A stretch of 64,000 bases of DNA, taken from NCBI GenBank assembly GCA_026874595.1, contig CM049313.1:23864008-23928007 (forward strand). The letters run 5' to 3'. Each line of letters starts with the position of its first letter. Positions within the stretch are counted from its first letter, which is position 1. The notes under the pieces are model-generated. The model was not told the origin of the DNA, made no database searches, and worked only from the letters and a program-made list of their open reading frames with translations. The DNA is from Sipunculus nudus (lineage: Eukaryota; Annelida; Sipuncula; Golfingiida; Sipunculidae). The position numbers were made by a program, and so were the translations under genes. This document shows positions 11,945 to 24,180 of the stretch, piece by piece.

Positions 11945-13783
11945 CAAGTGACCCATGGGCCATGACGCTCAGCTAATTTAGACTGGGTGCTAATTTTTTT
12001 ATTAATGTTATATATTGTCTGTGAGAATAGCCTATGGCTAAAGTTACAGTTTTGAAAAAAATGGACAGAAAATAAAAATTTCAGGATTCATAGGAGACCT
12101 GCCCAGTACCCCTCTAGATTTCACAATAGAGGGTTCCAAGGAAAATGGATACAATTTGTACCCTGTCTATCGGTGTGCTCGAAATCATGTTTCTGGTCTT
12201 CATAGCTGGCAGAATATAGGTCACCATGATCCAATTTCAGGGTTCCAAGGAGAATTGTCAAGGATTTCCCTGAATGTCATGTAAGAAGATTCTAGGGCTA
12301 ATAGATACAATTTGTACCTTGTCTGTCTTGGTGCTCAAACCATTTTTCAGCCAATAGGTCACACAATATGGGTAACCATGACCTAATTTCAGGTTTCCAA
12401 GGACACTTGACTAAGACCTCCCTAAATTTTATATTAAAAGATTCTAGGCCTAATGGATGTATACAATTTGTGTCCTGTCTGACTGTCTGGGTGCTTAAAT
12501 GACATTTTTTATGATAGGTTGCAAAATATAGGTTATGGTGGCCTAATTTCAGTTTTCCAAGGACATTGGCCAAGGACGTCTCAGAATGTTACATTAGAAG
12601 ATTCTAGGCCTAACAGATACAATGTGTGCCCTGACTTACTGTCTGGGTGCCTTTATTGCTTCTTTTCCCTAAAGGTCGCAAAATATAGGTCATGGTGACC
12701 TAGTTTCAGTTTTCCACAGACATTTGCCAAGGACATCTCAGAATGTTACATTAGAAGATTCTAGGCCTAACAAATACAATGCCCAGCCTGATTTTCTAGT
12801 GCTCAAAATCCTGTTTTCAGCCTGTAGGTCACTAAATGTAGGTCACGATGACCTAACTTCAGGTTTCCAAGGAGATTTGCCTAGAGCCTCCCATGAACTT
12901 GTGTAAGAAGATTCTAGGCCTTACATATACGATTTGTCACCATCTGACATTCAGGGTGTTCATATGACATCTTTTTCCTATAGGTAGCAGAATATAGGTC
13001 ACAGTGACCTAATTTCAGGTTTCCAAGAACATTTGCCCAGGACCTCCCTAAATGTCACGTTGGAGGATTCTAGGCCTAATGGATACTATTTGTGCCGCAT
13101 CTGACTGTCTGGGTGCTCAAAATTATGTTTTTGGCCCATAGGTCACAAAATATAGGTCACCATGACCTAATTTCGGGTTTCCAAGGAGATTTGCCTAGGA
13201 CCGCCCTAAAAGTCACATTGGAGGATTCTAGGACTTATTGATTCAATTGGTGCCCCGTCTGACTGTCTGGATGCTAAAAATCATGTTTTCGGCCTGTAAG
13301 TCACAAAATATAGGTCACTATGACCTAATTTCAGGTTTCCCAGGAGATTTGCCTAGAAACTCCAAGAATATTGTGTTAGAAGATTCTAGGCTCCACAGAT
13401 ACGATTTATCCCCATCTGACCTTCAGGGTGCTCATATGACATCTTTTCCCAATAGTCTCAGAATATAGGTCACTGTGACCTAGTTTCAGGTTTCCAAGGA
13501 CACTTTCCTAGGATATCTCAAAATTTCAGGTTAGAGGTTTCTAGGCCTAATGGGTACAATTTGTGCCCGGTCTGACTGTCTTGGTGCTCAAAATCATGTT
13601 TTCGGCCCGTAAGTCACCATGACCTAATTTCAGGTTTCCAAGAAGATTTGCCCAGGACCTCCCTGGATGTACAGTTAGAAGTTTCTAGGTCTAACGGTTA
13701 CGATTTGTGGCCTGTTAACGGCCGGACGGACGCCGGACAAAAGGTGATCGCTATAGCTCAGATGACTTACAGTCAGCTGAGAT
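11945..13783 (-). mobile_element. Helentron-like array element, family 2, copy A
   Basis: Read on the minus strand it starts at 13783 with a hairpin of arms CTCAGCTGAC and GTCATCTGAG, then the box CTATAGCGATCACC (13743-13757), a GTCC/CCGT-rich piece, about nine or ten tandem units of roughly 157 bp, and ends in a hairpin derived from TGACCCATGGGTCA plus CTTG (11945-11948) followed by T. Each unit contains versions of GACCTAATTTCAGGTTTCC, seen near 12374, 12847, 13160, 13318 and 13618. No protein is encoded; the runs of open frame across it are repeat by-products. The 157-bp unit shares its core with the 330-bp units of copies B and C. Confidence 0.75.
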
Positions 13784-14390
13784 AAAAAGCAAATATAAGG
13801 AATTTCTGTCCCTAGCCAATGACACCTGCTGGTGATTATTGACACTAAATGTGCTGATTCATCATATTAACAATGAAAGATCCTATTGTATGATTATCTT
13901 ATCAGATGGACCCTCCCACCCACCACCACCCCCAATCCTATTCAAGGTAAGCATTAGAGCAAAAACTGACCCACATTTGAAAGAAATCGGGTAATATTTA
14001 GGAAAGTAATCGAACGGAAAGGAAAACCTGACGGACCGAAAGACAAAGGGAAGAGGAGGACAATAAATCTGAGAAAACGAAAGCCTTAACTTCCAGGGCA
14101 AATCTATTATAATCATGCTCCATGGCCTAGGCAGACTCAGCATCCATCTGATATTCTATTCCTTCTTCTTTGAGTACATCCCAAAACACCTGAATAGCCG
14201 ATGATGAAAACGCGTTTACTTTTTGGAAAAAGTCTGTGCTCAGGTGAGTAAACAACTAACAAACATGAATTATAATTACACACAATTATGCTCACACAAC
14301 CTTTCACTTTGAGAACATGGGCAGCCAATGTGCTCTCCTCATTTAAACATTTGCTTTCACAAATGCTCTTTTGCATGTAACCTTGCCCCT
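13784..14390. other. Non-coding stretch, nothing recognised
   Basis: Low-complexity CCACCACCCCC near 13920. No gene or element signature identified. Confidence 0.4.
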
Positions 14391-14394
14391 TTGT

Positions 14395-16400
14395 TGACAT
14401 TCAACTTTATTCTCGCTCACCGATGGCGCTGCCTCCTAACCACACTAATCCCAGCCGACGCCAATGAGGTGCGAGCGACTTCTATGCGCATACATCACTC
14501 TCCACAACCTCCTGCGAAGTCGGAATCCTTTGCCATTAAACCGAGATGTCGACAAGGAGCTTCCTGATTGTAGTGTCGTTCAAGGTGCTTGGTGACAGGG
14601 AGATCTTCTCCAGGACGCAGGCCAGGCCGGAGGTCTGAGGGTCGCGCGTGATGGAAAGCTCCTAAGGCAGTATAACACTGCGTACTATAACAGTTCCATC
14701 GGCAGGAGGTGATGATATAAACTTTATATATTTCTAAATAAAAGACAAACAGCAAAAACTTTTTTAAAATTTTAATACATGTTAAAGGCATCTAAGTGAT
14801 ACACATTCCAATGAATAAGATAAAATAAACATTTTGAAATGTTGAAACAATCGGCAATCCACTGTCCCACAGTGCTCTTGTCAGTGCATGACAATGAAAA
14901 TTAACAAACAAAGTTCAATAAAATAAGAAAATGAAACAGTTATGGTCCACAATATGCATCTTAATTATTGCTATCACGTTAAATTCCCGCTCCTTTTTGC
15001 CCTCACTCGCCTCTTCTGTGGCCGATTGACTATTGGTCGATTCTACAGAGACTGTGGCACCCGCATCATTCATCACATCCTGGGCAAAAGTGTCAGACAA
15101 CCTGGAAGTGTTTCCGCTAGACATCAGTCCGATGACGGGCGACGACTGGACACTAGCAAGAGTGGTAAAGCGATGTCCACTGAAGTCTTCGGTGGATGAG
15201 GGCATCCTCCCTGACAGCGGTACCTGCAATATTTCAACAGACCTGGAAACACCTCGTCACATACGCAGTATATAGTACGTGTATAATCTGATTGAATCGA
15301 CATCCTTCATCGAAAGTGTCAGATAAAGCAATGTGACCTAAAAAATTCCGAAGAACGTTTCATATAATGCGCGTGGAATTATTGTTCAGCAACAAACACT
15401 GACGATACAAAATAGAATAAATGTGGTATATAATAAAAGATCTAAGTGGTTAATTTAACTGTTGCGACTGATGAAGTGACTGCGGCTGTGCATACTGAGT
15501 GGAGAAATGTCCCCACTACGCTGGTTGCTGCTGTGGCTGGTATTGGTGCTGGTAATTTCCACACAGCTGAAACTGCTGAGCCGCGATGAAATTCCGCTCG
15601 GGAGGCTGCGATGGTCCTAGGTTACCAGTGTAACGTCATATCATGTCGAGATATTCACGTGTGAACTGGTTCCACTTGGGCACATGGTCAATCCTGCACG
15701 CGGCCCTTCATTCGACCCAGGCTCTTCGCTCCGTGAGTGGTTGTCTGTTGATCGCTTCATCCAGCTGAAAAGAGAAACATAGCAAGTTGCAGCACTGGAT
15801 AGGCATTTGACGAGTTATACCACCATATTCCATTTCGTCACAAACTACTTTTAACGCCATATGGCCCAGTTTGGAAAATATGATTTTAGGTTATAAAGTG
15901 GGAATTTTTTAACTTGTTCTTCAGCACAACAAGGGCAGGACAAGCAATATTTGATTTTGTTTATTCAAATGTAATGGTGTATTTAAATTATATAGAGGAA
16001 AAATACGCTTTGTGATATCTATGTGTACCTTCTAATATAATGTGGTCAAGTTTGAACTCAGCAGTGGTGTTCAAGCTGTAAGCAAGGGGCTGAAGCATTG
16101 CTTTGTTTCTGTCGGTCCTTTGGAAAACAGTATCATTTTTATTGTTAGGGTGTCCCTGATTAATTCAACGATGGCTTGCTCAGCCTGGGGCGAAAATGAT
16201 GACCCCTTTGATCCTTGCATATTTGATGGACACCCCAGCTCGTCGTCCTCCTCGTCACAATAAATAGTGGATAATCTCTGGGGTCCTCACTCAGCTCCTC
16301 TCTCGGTTCCTCACATATTTCGTCCTGTTTGGCGTTTTTTTTTGCCCAACCTTCTTTAAGTCCGATATGGCATTTTTACTCCTTGACCCTCTGGACTGAT
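14395..16400 (-). pseudogene. Broken minus-strand coding relic, unknown family
   Basis: Several minus-strand stretches read as protein but not as one clean frame. In order from the right: an acidic piece near 16330-16200 (EEPREELSEDPRDYP; DEEDDELG) leading into FSPQAEQAIVELIRD; a piece after an AG acceptor near 15768 (LDEAINRQPLTERRAW, then RIDHVPKWNQFTREYLD) interrupted by two stops; a Q-rich tract near 15600-15480; an open Ser/Thr-rich segment 15229-14990 ending GKKERE; and a last piece after an acceptor near 14662 (ELSITRDPQTSGLACVLEK) reaching a stop, with AATAAA near 14405. The spacing suggests a spliced gene that has decayed, or one whose exon borders I have misread. I do not recognise the family; the FSPQ..AIVELIRD piece is only vaguely like SANT/MADF-type DNA-binding regions. 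Confidence 0.4.
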
Positions 16401-16439
16401 CTGCAACAGGAGCTCAGGCGCCTTCTCATTCCCGCAGAA

Positions 16440-16765
16440 TGACTCGCGCTGTCTTGCGGTGACTGCTCTCGCCGTATTCTCGCCTTGCGGCGGCTTTACG
16501 GGTACCGCACGGTTGACAAAAAAAACTTATTGTGGACGCAGGGTGACCGTGCGACCTCCCTACGTCCGTCGCACGGCGCATGCACGACAAACGTACGATT
16601 TTCTCAAACTCTTTTGGACGGATGGAAACATAACCCGCACGGGATACTTACGGTGCCCGCACGGTGTACCTACGGTTCCCGTGTGTGACGCCCGCAATTG
16701 TGAAAGCCGCATAAATATTCCTGCCGTGTCAAAAACCGTAATCTACGGTATGCGGTGACCGCAGT
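16440..16765. repeat. CpG-rich patch with hairpins, possible transposon end
   Basis: An isolated GC- and CpG-rich patch in AT-rich DNA. It holds a hairpin with 9-bp arms CCGTGCGAC / GTCGCACGG near 16547-16577, a short tandem of CCCGCACGG units around 16640-16670, and ends near GCGGTGACCGCAG. Open frames on both strands follow from lack of AT-rich stops. I cannot identify a matching terminal repeat. Confidence 0.35.
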
Positions 16766-17235
16766 GGGTTGTGACCGAGGCTTTAAAGGATGGCCTTTGA
16801 AGTCTCTACCGGGCATATTTTCGTCAATCTTGTTGAATTCCCAACCAAACCTGTGAAAATCAACCACACTTTCCCTGCCCTCCAATGCATGTCATAACCT
16901 TCCATTTTTAATTGTGCAGTTTTAATGAATTCTCATTGACTACACAACAGCGACCCTATGGGGTTACATGATGGTATTCAACTATCACAGCTCTAGGTCT
17001 ATCTGGCTTAAAGTGCAATGGTGTAGTGTTTGCAAATGTATTTCGAAAGTTATTATTGGAAATTTGTCAAAAATAACGATTGATGGGTGGGAAAAATAAA
17101 TATTTAAATATGAAATCTATTCAATCTTGTTCTTACCTGGATTACATCGCCTGTAGTCCATCAATAGCACAATAGCAGAAAGGCAAAGAACATGCTTACG
17201 AGCTGGTCCATTTAGCGTCTGCCTTGAGCAACTGA

Positions 17236-17256
17236 CCCCCCCCCCCCCCCCCCCCC
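17236..17256. repeat. Poly-C tract
   Basis: Run of 21 C. A poly-G run of about 14 lies near 17629-17642. The 16.8-17.9 kb stretch around them contains nothing else I can identify. Confidence 0.9.
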
Positions 17257-17889
17257 ACCCTTGTTCCGTGACAACACTTTCGTCAGCATGGTCTTCCCAA
17301 TTTTCGAGTAAAAGCCACTGACTTGCCGATGTTTTTTTAAACAGGAACGTCTCAATCCTTCAACAACTTATCCACTCAATGCTTTACAGGCAGAATGCTT
17401 TAAAAGAAGGGAGCTCCTTCAGGATATGTTCACATCTTGTTACCTACCACTTGATTTTATATGTACTGTCTTGTGTGGATTGGTCTGTACATGTACCACA
17501 TGTAACATTCATGCATACGACTGATTCACTTATTATACTTTTTATAATACAGAAAGAGGTCTAAATTACCTTTAACACCTTCTGCAGGTCTGGAACATGG
17601 CCTGGGCACTCTCCATTTTTTTTTCACGGGGGGGGGGGGGGGCACACTTGGAATATGTCAATGAACCCTTCATGGCTCTGCCTTGGATCCAGTCGATTCA
17701 CTTTAGACAATGGCTGAATAAATCGGGTTAGATACGGGGCAGTAGTTGTCATCTTACAACTTGTGCATTTAAAACTGCTGTTCCAACTAGACCCACCAGC
17801 TTAAGAAAGCAGGGTCTTCCGGTCATTATTCCAATTCGCTGTGCCTGCATTTAGGTGATATACCAATTCATCACTGAGGATTATCATCG

Positions 17890-20720
17890 AATTGTTGCTG
17901 TTGTAAGGTCAACCTCACAGAAAAGTCATGACCCCAATTTAAATATACATCATCCATTAACCTATATCTATGTATATGTATAATATGAAAAAAATATCTG
18001 TTTATTAGTTTGACTGTAAGTCTTCTGAGCTTTAGCAATTACTCTTTGTCCGTCGTCCGTCCGGCCGTCTGTCCGTAAACAGGGCACAAATCGTAACCGC
18101 TGGACCTGGAATCTTCTTACTTGACATCCAGAGTGGTCCATGAAAAATCTCCTTGGAAACCTTGAAGTCTTCGTTACCCATATTCTTCGAGCTTTGGGGC
18201 TCCGAAGTACCCCCTGAATAATGGATAATTTGATACAAAAGCTCAAGTATCTGAACAACTAATGCATTGATCACCATGATTTTTTGCATGGATATTGATC
18301 TTGGAGAGTTTCATCAGTTACTGCTGACTGGTGGCGCCATCTGTATTTTTTCGGTTTTTTTTCAATTTTTTTCTCTATTTTTAGACCTTAAAAGATGCGG
18401 TCATCTGTTACCAGGGCACAAATCGTAACGACTGGTCCTAGAATCTTGTATCTTGACATGCAAGGAGGCCTATGAAAAGTCTCCTTGGAAACCTAATATT
18501 AGGTCTCTGTTACCCAAAACCTCAGACCTTTGGGACTTCAAATGTCCCCCGCCCAGATTAATGGAAAATTTAATACAAAAGCTCGAGTATCTGAACAACT
18601 AATGCATTAATCACCATGATTCTTTGCATGGATAATGAACAAGAAGTGTTTAATCAGTTTCTGCAGACTGTGGGTGCCACCTGGTTTTTTTTCGATTTTT
18701 TAACCATTTTTTTCTCAATTTATGAGACCTAAAAAGATGCGTTCATCTGTTAACAGGGCAAAAATCTTAACGACTTGACCTAGAATATTCTTTCTTGATA
18801 TGCAGGGAGGCCAATGAAAAGTCTCCTTGAAAACCTGAAATTGGGTCTCTGTCACCCAAACCCAAGAGCTATAGGGCTTCCAAGTAGCCCCCAAGAATAA
18901 TGGAAAATTTGATACAAAAACTCTAGTATCTGAACAACTAATGCATGATCACCATGATTTTTTGCATGGATATTGATCACGGAGTATTTCATCAGTTTCT
19001 ATAAACTGGTGGCGCCGCCTGTATTTTTCTTTTTTTATCTATTTTTGAGACTTTAAAAGATGCGGGCATCTGTTAACAGGGCACAAATCGTAACGAATGG
19101 ACCTGGAACCTTGTATCTTGACATGCAGGGAGGCCCATGAAAATCTCCTTGGAAACCTAAAATAAGGTATCTGTTTCCCAAACCTCGGAGCCATGGGGCT
19201 TCCAAGTACCCCCCAGAATAATGATAAATGTGATACAAAAGCTCAAGTATCTGAACAACAAATGCATTGATCACCATGTTCTTTGCATGGATAATGGTCT
19301 TGGAATGTTTTATTAGTTTCTGCAGACTGGTGGCGCCATCTGTATTTTTTCTAATTTTTTTAAATAATTTTTTTTCTCTGTTGAGACCTTTAAAGATTTG
19401 GTCATCTGTTAATAGGGCACAAATTGTAATGACTGGACCTAGAATCTTGTATCTTTGCATGCAGGAAGGCCCATAGAAAGTCTCCTTGGAAACCTGAAAG
19501 GAGGTCTCTGTCACCCATATTGTCGGAGCTAAGGGGCTTATTAATAACCCCCCCCCCCCTCCAGAATAGATGAATATTTGATACCAAAGCAGGGCACAAA
19601 TCATAATCATAGGGCCTAGAATCTTCTATTTGACATCCAGGGAGGCCAATGAAAAGTCTTCTTGGAAACCTGAAATTAGGTCTCTGTTAACCATATTCTC
19701 TATGGGGCCTAAAAGCACCCCCCACCCCCCAGAATAATTGAAAATTTGATACCAAAGCAGGGCACAAATCATTACCATTGGACCTTCATAGAATCTTTTT
19801 ACTTGACATCCTGAGAGTTCCTCCTAAGTTCTCCTCAGAAACCTGAAATTAGGTTACTGTGACCTATATTATCTGATTTACAGGCTATGTTAAAGCTCCC
19901 CGGAAAAAAAACAGAATTCTCACAAATTGCCAGATTCCTAAGGAACGGCTGGATGGATTATCATCAAATTTGGTGTGCTTTTGGGTCTTGATGAACTTCA
20001 GCTAATATGCATGAACTATGATGCCACCTACATTATCTTAATTAGTTGCCTGTGCAAGGACATGTTGTCAAAATGCCAGTCGGCTGAGAGTCATGACCCA
20101 TAGGTCACTTGTTACTTATAATGCTTACATTACTGTCAAGTGGCAATGACCTGGATATTAAACGGTGCGAAACAAAAAAAAAGGATAAAAGGTGGTGCCA
20201 CCAGTTTCTGGAACCTGACAACACTATCCAAAATCCTCCTTCAGTTTGATTTTTGGACCAATCCATGCATCCCTTATTGAGATATTTCAGATTTTCATCA
20301 TAAATGGCAATATCCAAGGTCGAGGCCACTCTCAGGAAAGGTCATGATCCCAATTTGAATATACATACATGTACATTATACCATAACCCATATCTATTGT
20401 ATGGATAATATGAAAGAAATATGTTCTTTAATTTTTGACTTAACAGTTATTATATGCTCACGGTACAGTCACGTGCCAATGATACTAGGGCTAATCAATG
20501 GCCGAGCAAGAAAGAATAATAGGTGGCGCCACCAGTTTCGGTTTATGACAACACTATCCAAGCCTTTAGTCAACTTGATTTTTGAACCAATCTATGTATT
20601 TCTTATTAAAATATTTATGATTTTGTGTGATTTTCATCATATATGGCAATATTTAAGGTCAAGGGCACTCCCATATGGAAGGTCATGACCCAATTTATAT
20701 ATACATCATCCCATAACCAA
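17890..20720. repeat. Older ~310-340 bp tandem array, split by an inserted element
   Basis: A unit containing GGTCATGACCCAATTT followed by ATATACATCATCC and AATATGAAAGAAATAT is seen near 17900-17995, 20315-20420 and 20657-20715. After subtracting the element at 18006-20111 the unit spacing is about 313 and 342 bases, so the element lies inside this array. The two right-hand units also carry GGTGGTGCCACC and GGTGGCGCCACC. Confidence 0.7.
18006..20111 (+). mobile_element. Helentron-like array element, family 2, copy B
   Basis: Starts with a decayed hairpin (GACTG..TCTGAGCTTTAGCAATTAC, the family-2 start box) and GTCC/CCGT repeats at 18048-18080, followed by about six units of roughly 330 bp. 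Landmarks are GGTCTCTGTTACCC-like sequences near 18173, 18499, 18842, 19155, 19500 and 19680, and TGGCGCCA-type boxes near 18330, 19010 and 19330. The right end is CGGCTGAGAGTCATGACCCATAGGTCA, then CTTG at 20108-20111 followed by T. Units are the reverse complement of those in 43409-47260. Frames such as 19053-19610 are repeat by-products. Confidence 0.75.
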
Positions 20721-20899
20721 CATTTTAATATAACATGCCATTGACATGAACTTTTCAGCTAATTATTGTAGTTCTCAATATTGAGTATCTGTAAGTACAA
20801 ATGGTGGTGACCCCTCAAAGTGTACTTAATGCAAAATTCTAGATGTTTCCACATCATCAATGTCGTTTTTCCTTGGCCAGTTATATTCATAGGTTCCAC

Positions 20900-23487
20900 A
20901 TCTGCGCTAGAGAATTTAATTTTAACCGATTGTCAGAATGAGTTTCAATAGGATGTCCAATGAAAACGGTGTTTTTCTTCCTCAGTTAATAGCAAACAGC
21001 ATAGAACTTCCCTATTTGTAAATGTTTCTGTGAATTTATGTTTCTTAATTCTAACAGAGTGCATTTCTAAGCCACATTGTTTACGTTTAAGGTTCGAGAG
21101 GTTTACTGAAGGTCTTCCAAGACTGCCTGGTTCCCAATCAGGATCATCATCTGGTCTCTCACATGCTTGGCCATCATCTTTCTGATTTGAAGTTGAGTCA
21201 TTGATCTCAGTACAGTCCCGTTGCTGAGATAACTGGGCGTCTCTCCAGGATTTCCATAAGAGATACTCTCTTCTTTCAATATCAAAAAGGACTGATAAAT
21301 CCTCTACTGTAAAATCATAGCCTTCTGTAATGCGGTTTCTGAATTTCTGCAGCTGATCTGATGTTAGTTGTTTTTCAATGGAAGCAGCCGCTGCTCGAAT
21401 TTTTGTTCATTATAGTGTCAATTTTAACAGGTGAGTAGCAGTTACAAAAGACATTAGCTGTTTTCCTGCAGTAACATGACAGTGTCCGATGGTATATTTG
21501 ACCACATGCTGATGACATCGTCTGATGTGTCTTCATGGTCGCCTTGATGCTCCCTATTGTGTCACAAACATCTCTTGTCTCTTTTTCTATGTCTATTTTG
21601 TTTGTTGGAATCAGATACATTTTAACATTTATGGCATCTTTCAAAGAATTGTAAAGTTGGGACCCATTTAGATTATCATGCCCAATTGCCACCTTACGAT
21701 TAGCTGTGACTTTCACTGCTGCACCAATACCATCTGCTGCTCCTTTCCCATGGACAGCCTCAAGAAATTCCAGTGTACCTGGTCAAAGTGGTATCTTTGA
21801 AATGGAATTGTTGACATAAAGAAAAAAAATGATTTTATTCTTGTATTGTGTTGCTGGACCATCTGACACATAATGAAGTTTTTTATGCCAGTATTCTGCA
21901 GCTCTCTCAACACAGGATCCAGATGAGCCCAAATGAAGTATGGGATATGTGTTGTGTCACACTGATGGTACAGAAGCACTTTGTATATAACTGACCACCG
22001 AATGTCTTAAGGGTGGCATGGCAAGTATGCAAAGTTACTTGTTTCCTGCTTGCCCCAAAGTGCATTGCTTGTACCTCCTCTGCTGCCTTTCAGTTATAAT
22101 TTTCACTAAAATCTATTTGACGGACAATGTCATCACACATCATCTGTTGTTTAATGGATTGTCTTGCTTTATACTGATGCTGGATCCTGTACTGGTGTGG
22201 CAACAGCATCTGCATATCAGTTATAAAAGCTTCCCCCCAACTCTTCAATTGTCCCCGTCACTGGCATTTTAGACATAACCCTCACATTAATGTTTCCCTT
22301 TAATGTCCGTCTCATTTCTTGCCTCGACTGCCAAGTCATCAGACCGTACTTTTTTTAAAGCAGAGCTGCTTCTTGGTTCTTACATCTTTCACACAAGCCA
22401 TACATGCAGGGGTAACCTTCTGAAGAGCAAACAGCATCAGCTATGATAATAGTCAGGTTACAACTCTTTAAAAGTCCGAATGAATGCAACTTCTTAGCCT
22501 TCAGTTCACAGTTAAAATGAATTTTACATTTTACTGTGTCCCAGTCACTGAAAGACCGAGATAAACATTAGAATGGGTTCTACCTAATGAAAGAGGTATA
22601 TGACACCTTGGCCTTACTTTTCTCTTTTAACTTTTCAAACAGGTTTATCAGTTAAATCAGAATATCAGAATATCAGTTAAATACCTTTTTCTGCATCTTC
22701 ACTTTGTTCCTTGTTATGATCTCCCGCTTTCCACTAGAGGGAACACTGTTCACAGCTTCAAGGAAAAAATTGTCACCTTTTCAGCTGTTTCAGACAATCC
22801 TGGTTTTTGTTTTCTCGGGCATGTGAACACAGAAACACTACCAAATGTACTGTGGGCTGCCTTTTTTAAGGTGTCTTTTAGACATCGTTAATTCTGTTCT
22901 GGCTTTGTAATCTGTACTTCTTAATTACAAGTTTATGATATGTCTGTTTCTCTTTGTGGTTTACAGCATTTTTAGCCAGTTTTATTTCCAGTTCCTCAGA
23001 GAGTTCCTGCTGTATTCTGGAATTTAGTTTGTTGACTCCCCTCTTGAGGAAGCCAATTTCTTTGCTTATGTCTTTAATCACTTTTTTTCTGTCTTTTATT
23101 GTTCTGTAAGCTTTCCTACTTTCTCTCCTTAGTTTTCGTCTCCCAGCCATTTTCTGATGCGACAATACCTTTACTTGTTGCTCTGGCACCATATTTTCAG
23201 CCACTGATACTGGTGATCCTGGTGGTGTTTCTTGGAGGTCTCGCCCGCATATGTTTAACCTATTTCTCTGCTGTCTCTTTATCTCTCGCCACTTCCTGCG
23301 GAGACTTCTTTGCTCTCTCTTATTCATATCATATACTGATTTGATTTTCCCATCTGCTTTCCTCTTTATATACCTAGCTCTTTCTTTGGCTTTGTATGCT
23401 TCATGAGCCACAGGATCCTGCTTCATATTTATCTCTATGCCTACGCATGGCTTCTGCATTAGATATTTTACTGGGCATTTTGGCATT
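20900..23487 (-). pseudogene. Decayed transposase-like gene, copy 1 (SDGP..QYKNK / HGKG..DGIG family)
   Basis: N-terminal part 23485-22878 is open for about 200 residues: a basic region (KAKERARYIKRKADGK, REQRSLRRKWREIKRQQR) and a coiled coil (RKAYRTIKDRKKVIKDISKE). Beyond its stop the frame shifts repeatedly, but pieces follow in family order: SYTSFIRQNPF near 22600, YPCMYGLC near 22400, YVSDGPATQYKNK near 21860, HWNFLEAVHGKG..DGIGAAVK near 21780-21700, a T-M-K-x-H / LSCYC segment near 21520-21460, and an acidic tail. Similar proteins occur widely in molluscs, cnidarians and hemichordates as uncharacterised, transposase-like multi-copy genes (recollection of the family, not checked). The Asp and Glu/Asp residues in SDG and HGKGxxDG would fit an RNase H-like nuclease, which is inference. 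Frameshifts sit at homopolymers, notably an A8 run near 21826. Dead copy. Confidence 0.65.
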
Positions 23488-23559
23488 AGAGCTCTGAAAT
23501 GAAAGTCAAATGACTTTAATTTGTATATATAAGTTAGATAATAAATACAAGACAAAAAT

Positions 23560-24180
23560 AACCAGTCTTATATGAATATCTTACAGAGACTTTATTTACT
23601 ATCTGTATAAATTCATATATAATGTATAAAGTTTTTTTTCTACAAGCAATTATAAGTTAGGAATATACAAAAATACAATAAAAGCTAACAGCATGTGAAA
23701 ACATTGATGTGGCACAGTGGTAGATATCGTGGAGAAGTGCCTGTTTTAGGAGATGAGGCCAATGTGGTCACTTTAAATAAAAAATTTCAAAGGGAGTATA
23801 TTTATTTATTTAATTTAAGGTCTTTTGGGGGGGAAGGGGGAGGAGTTCCTTCCATCAGTCCACTTAAACTCTGAATTTTATCTTTCATATCACTTAAAAA
23901 TATTTTTGTATGTGCAAGTATAGTTGATCGGGATTCAGTCATGCCAAAAGCCCAATCAGTATTAGGGCTGGACCAGATAATGATATATGACATATGTCTA
24001 GATACAAGACATATGTCGAAGTGTAAATGAATTAGGCAAGAAAATTATATTTATCAATATATAATTTTTTTTATTCTCTTTGCATGTGTTTGGGAGGGGG
24101 GAGGTGGAGTCTATTGTTTCCTCAGTCAATCATTTAATCCGTCAGAATTTCATATCACTGAAAAGTATCAAGCGTGTGTT
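23560..24180. other. AT-rich non-coding stretch
   Basis: No gene or element recognised; G-rich runs near 23827 and 24100. Confidence 0.4.

Noticed and set aside
19053-19610. 185-codon minus-strand frame
   Set aside because: Lies wholly inside the ~330-bp tandem units of the family-2 element; the peptide repeats with the units.
22878-23555. Interpreting the 225-codon frame as an intact nuclear basic protein gene
   Set aside because: The first ~24 codons are AT-rich upstream text, and downstream family motifs continue past the stop in other frames, so it is the N-terminal part of a broken longer gene.
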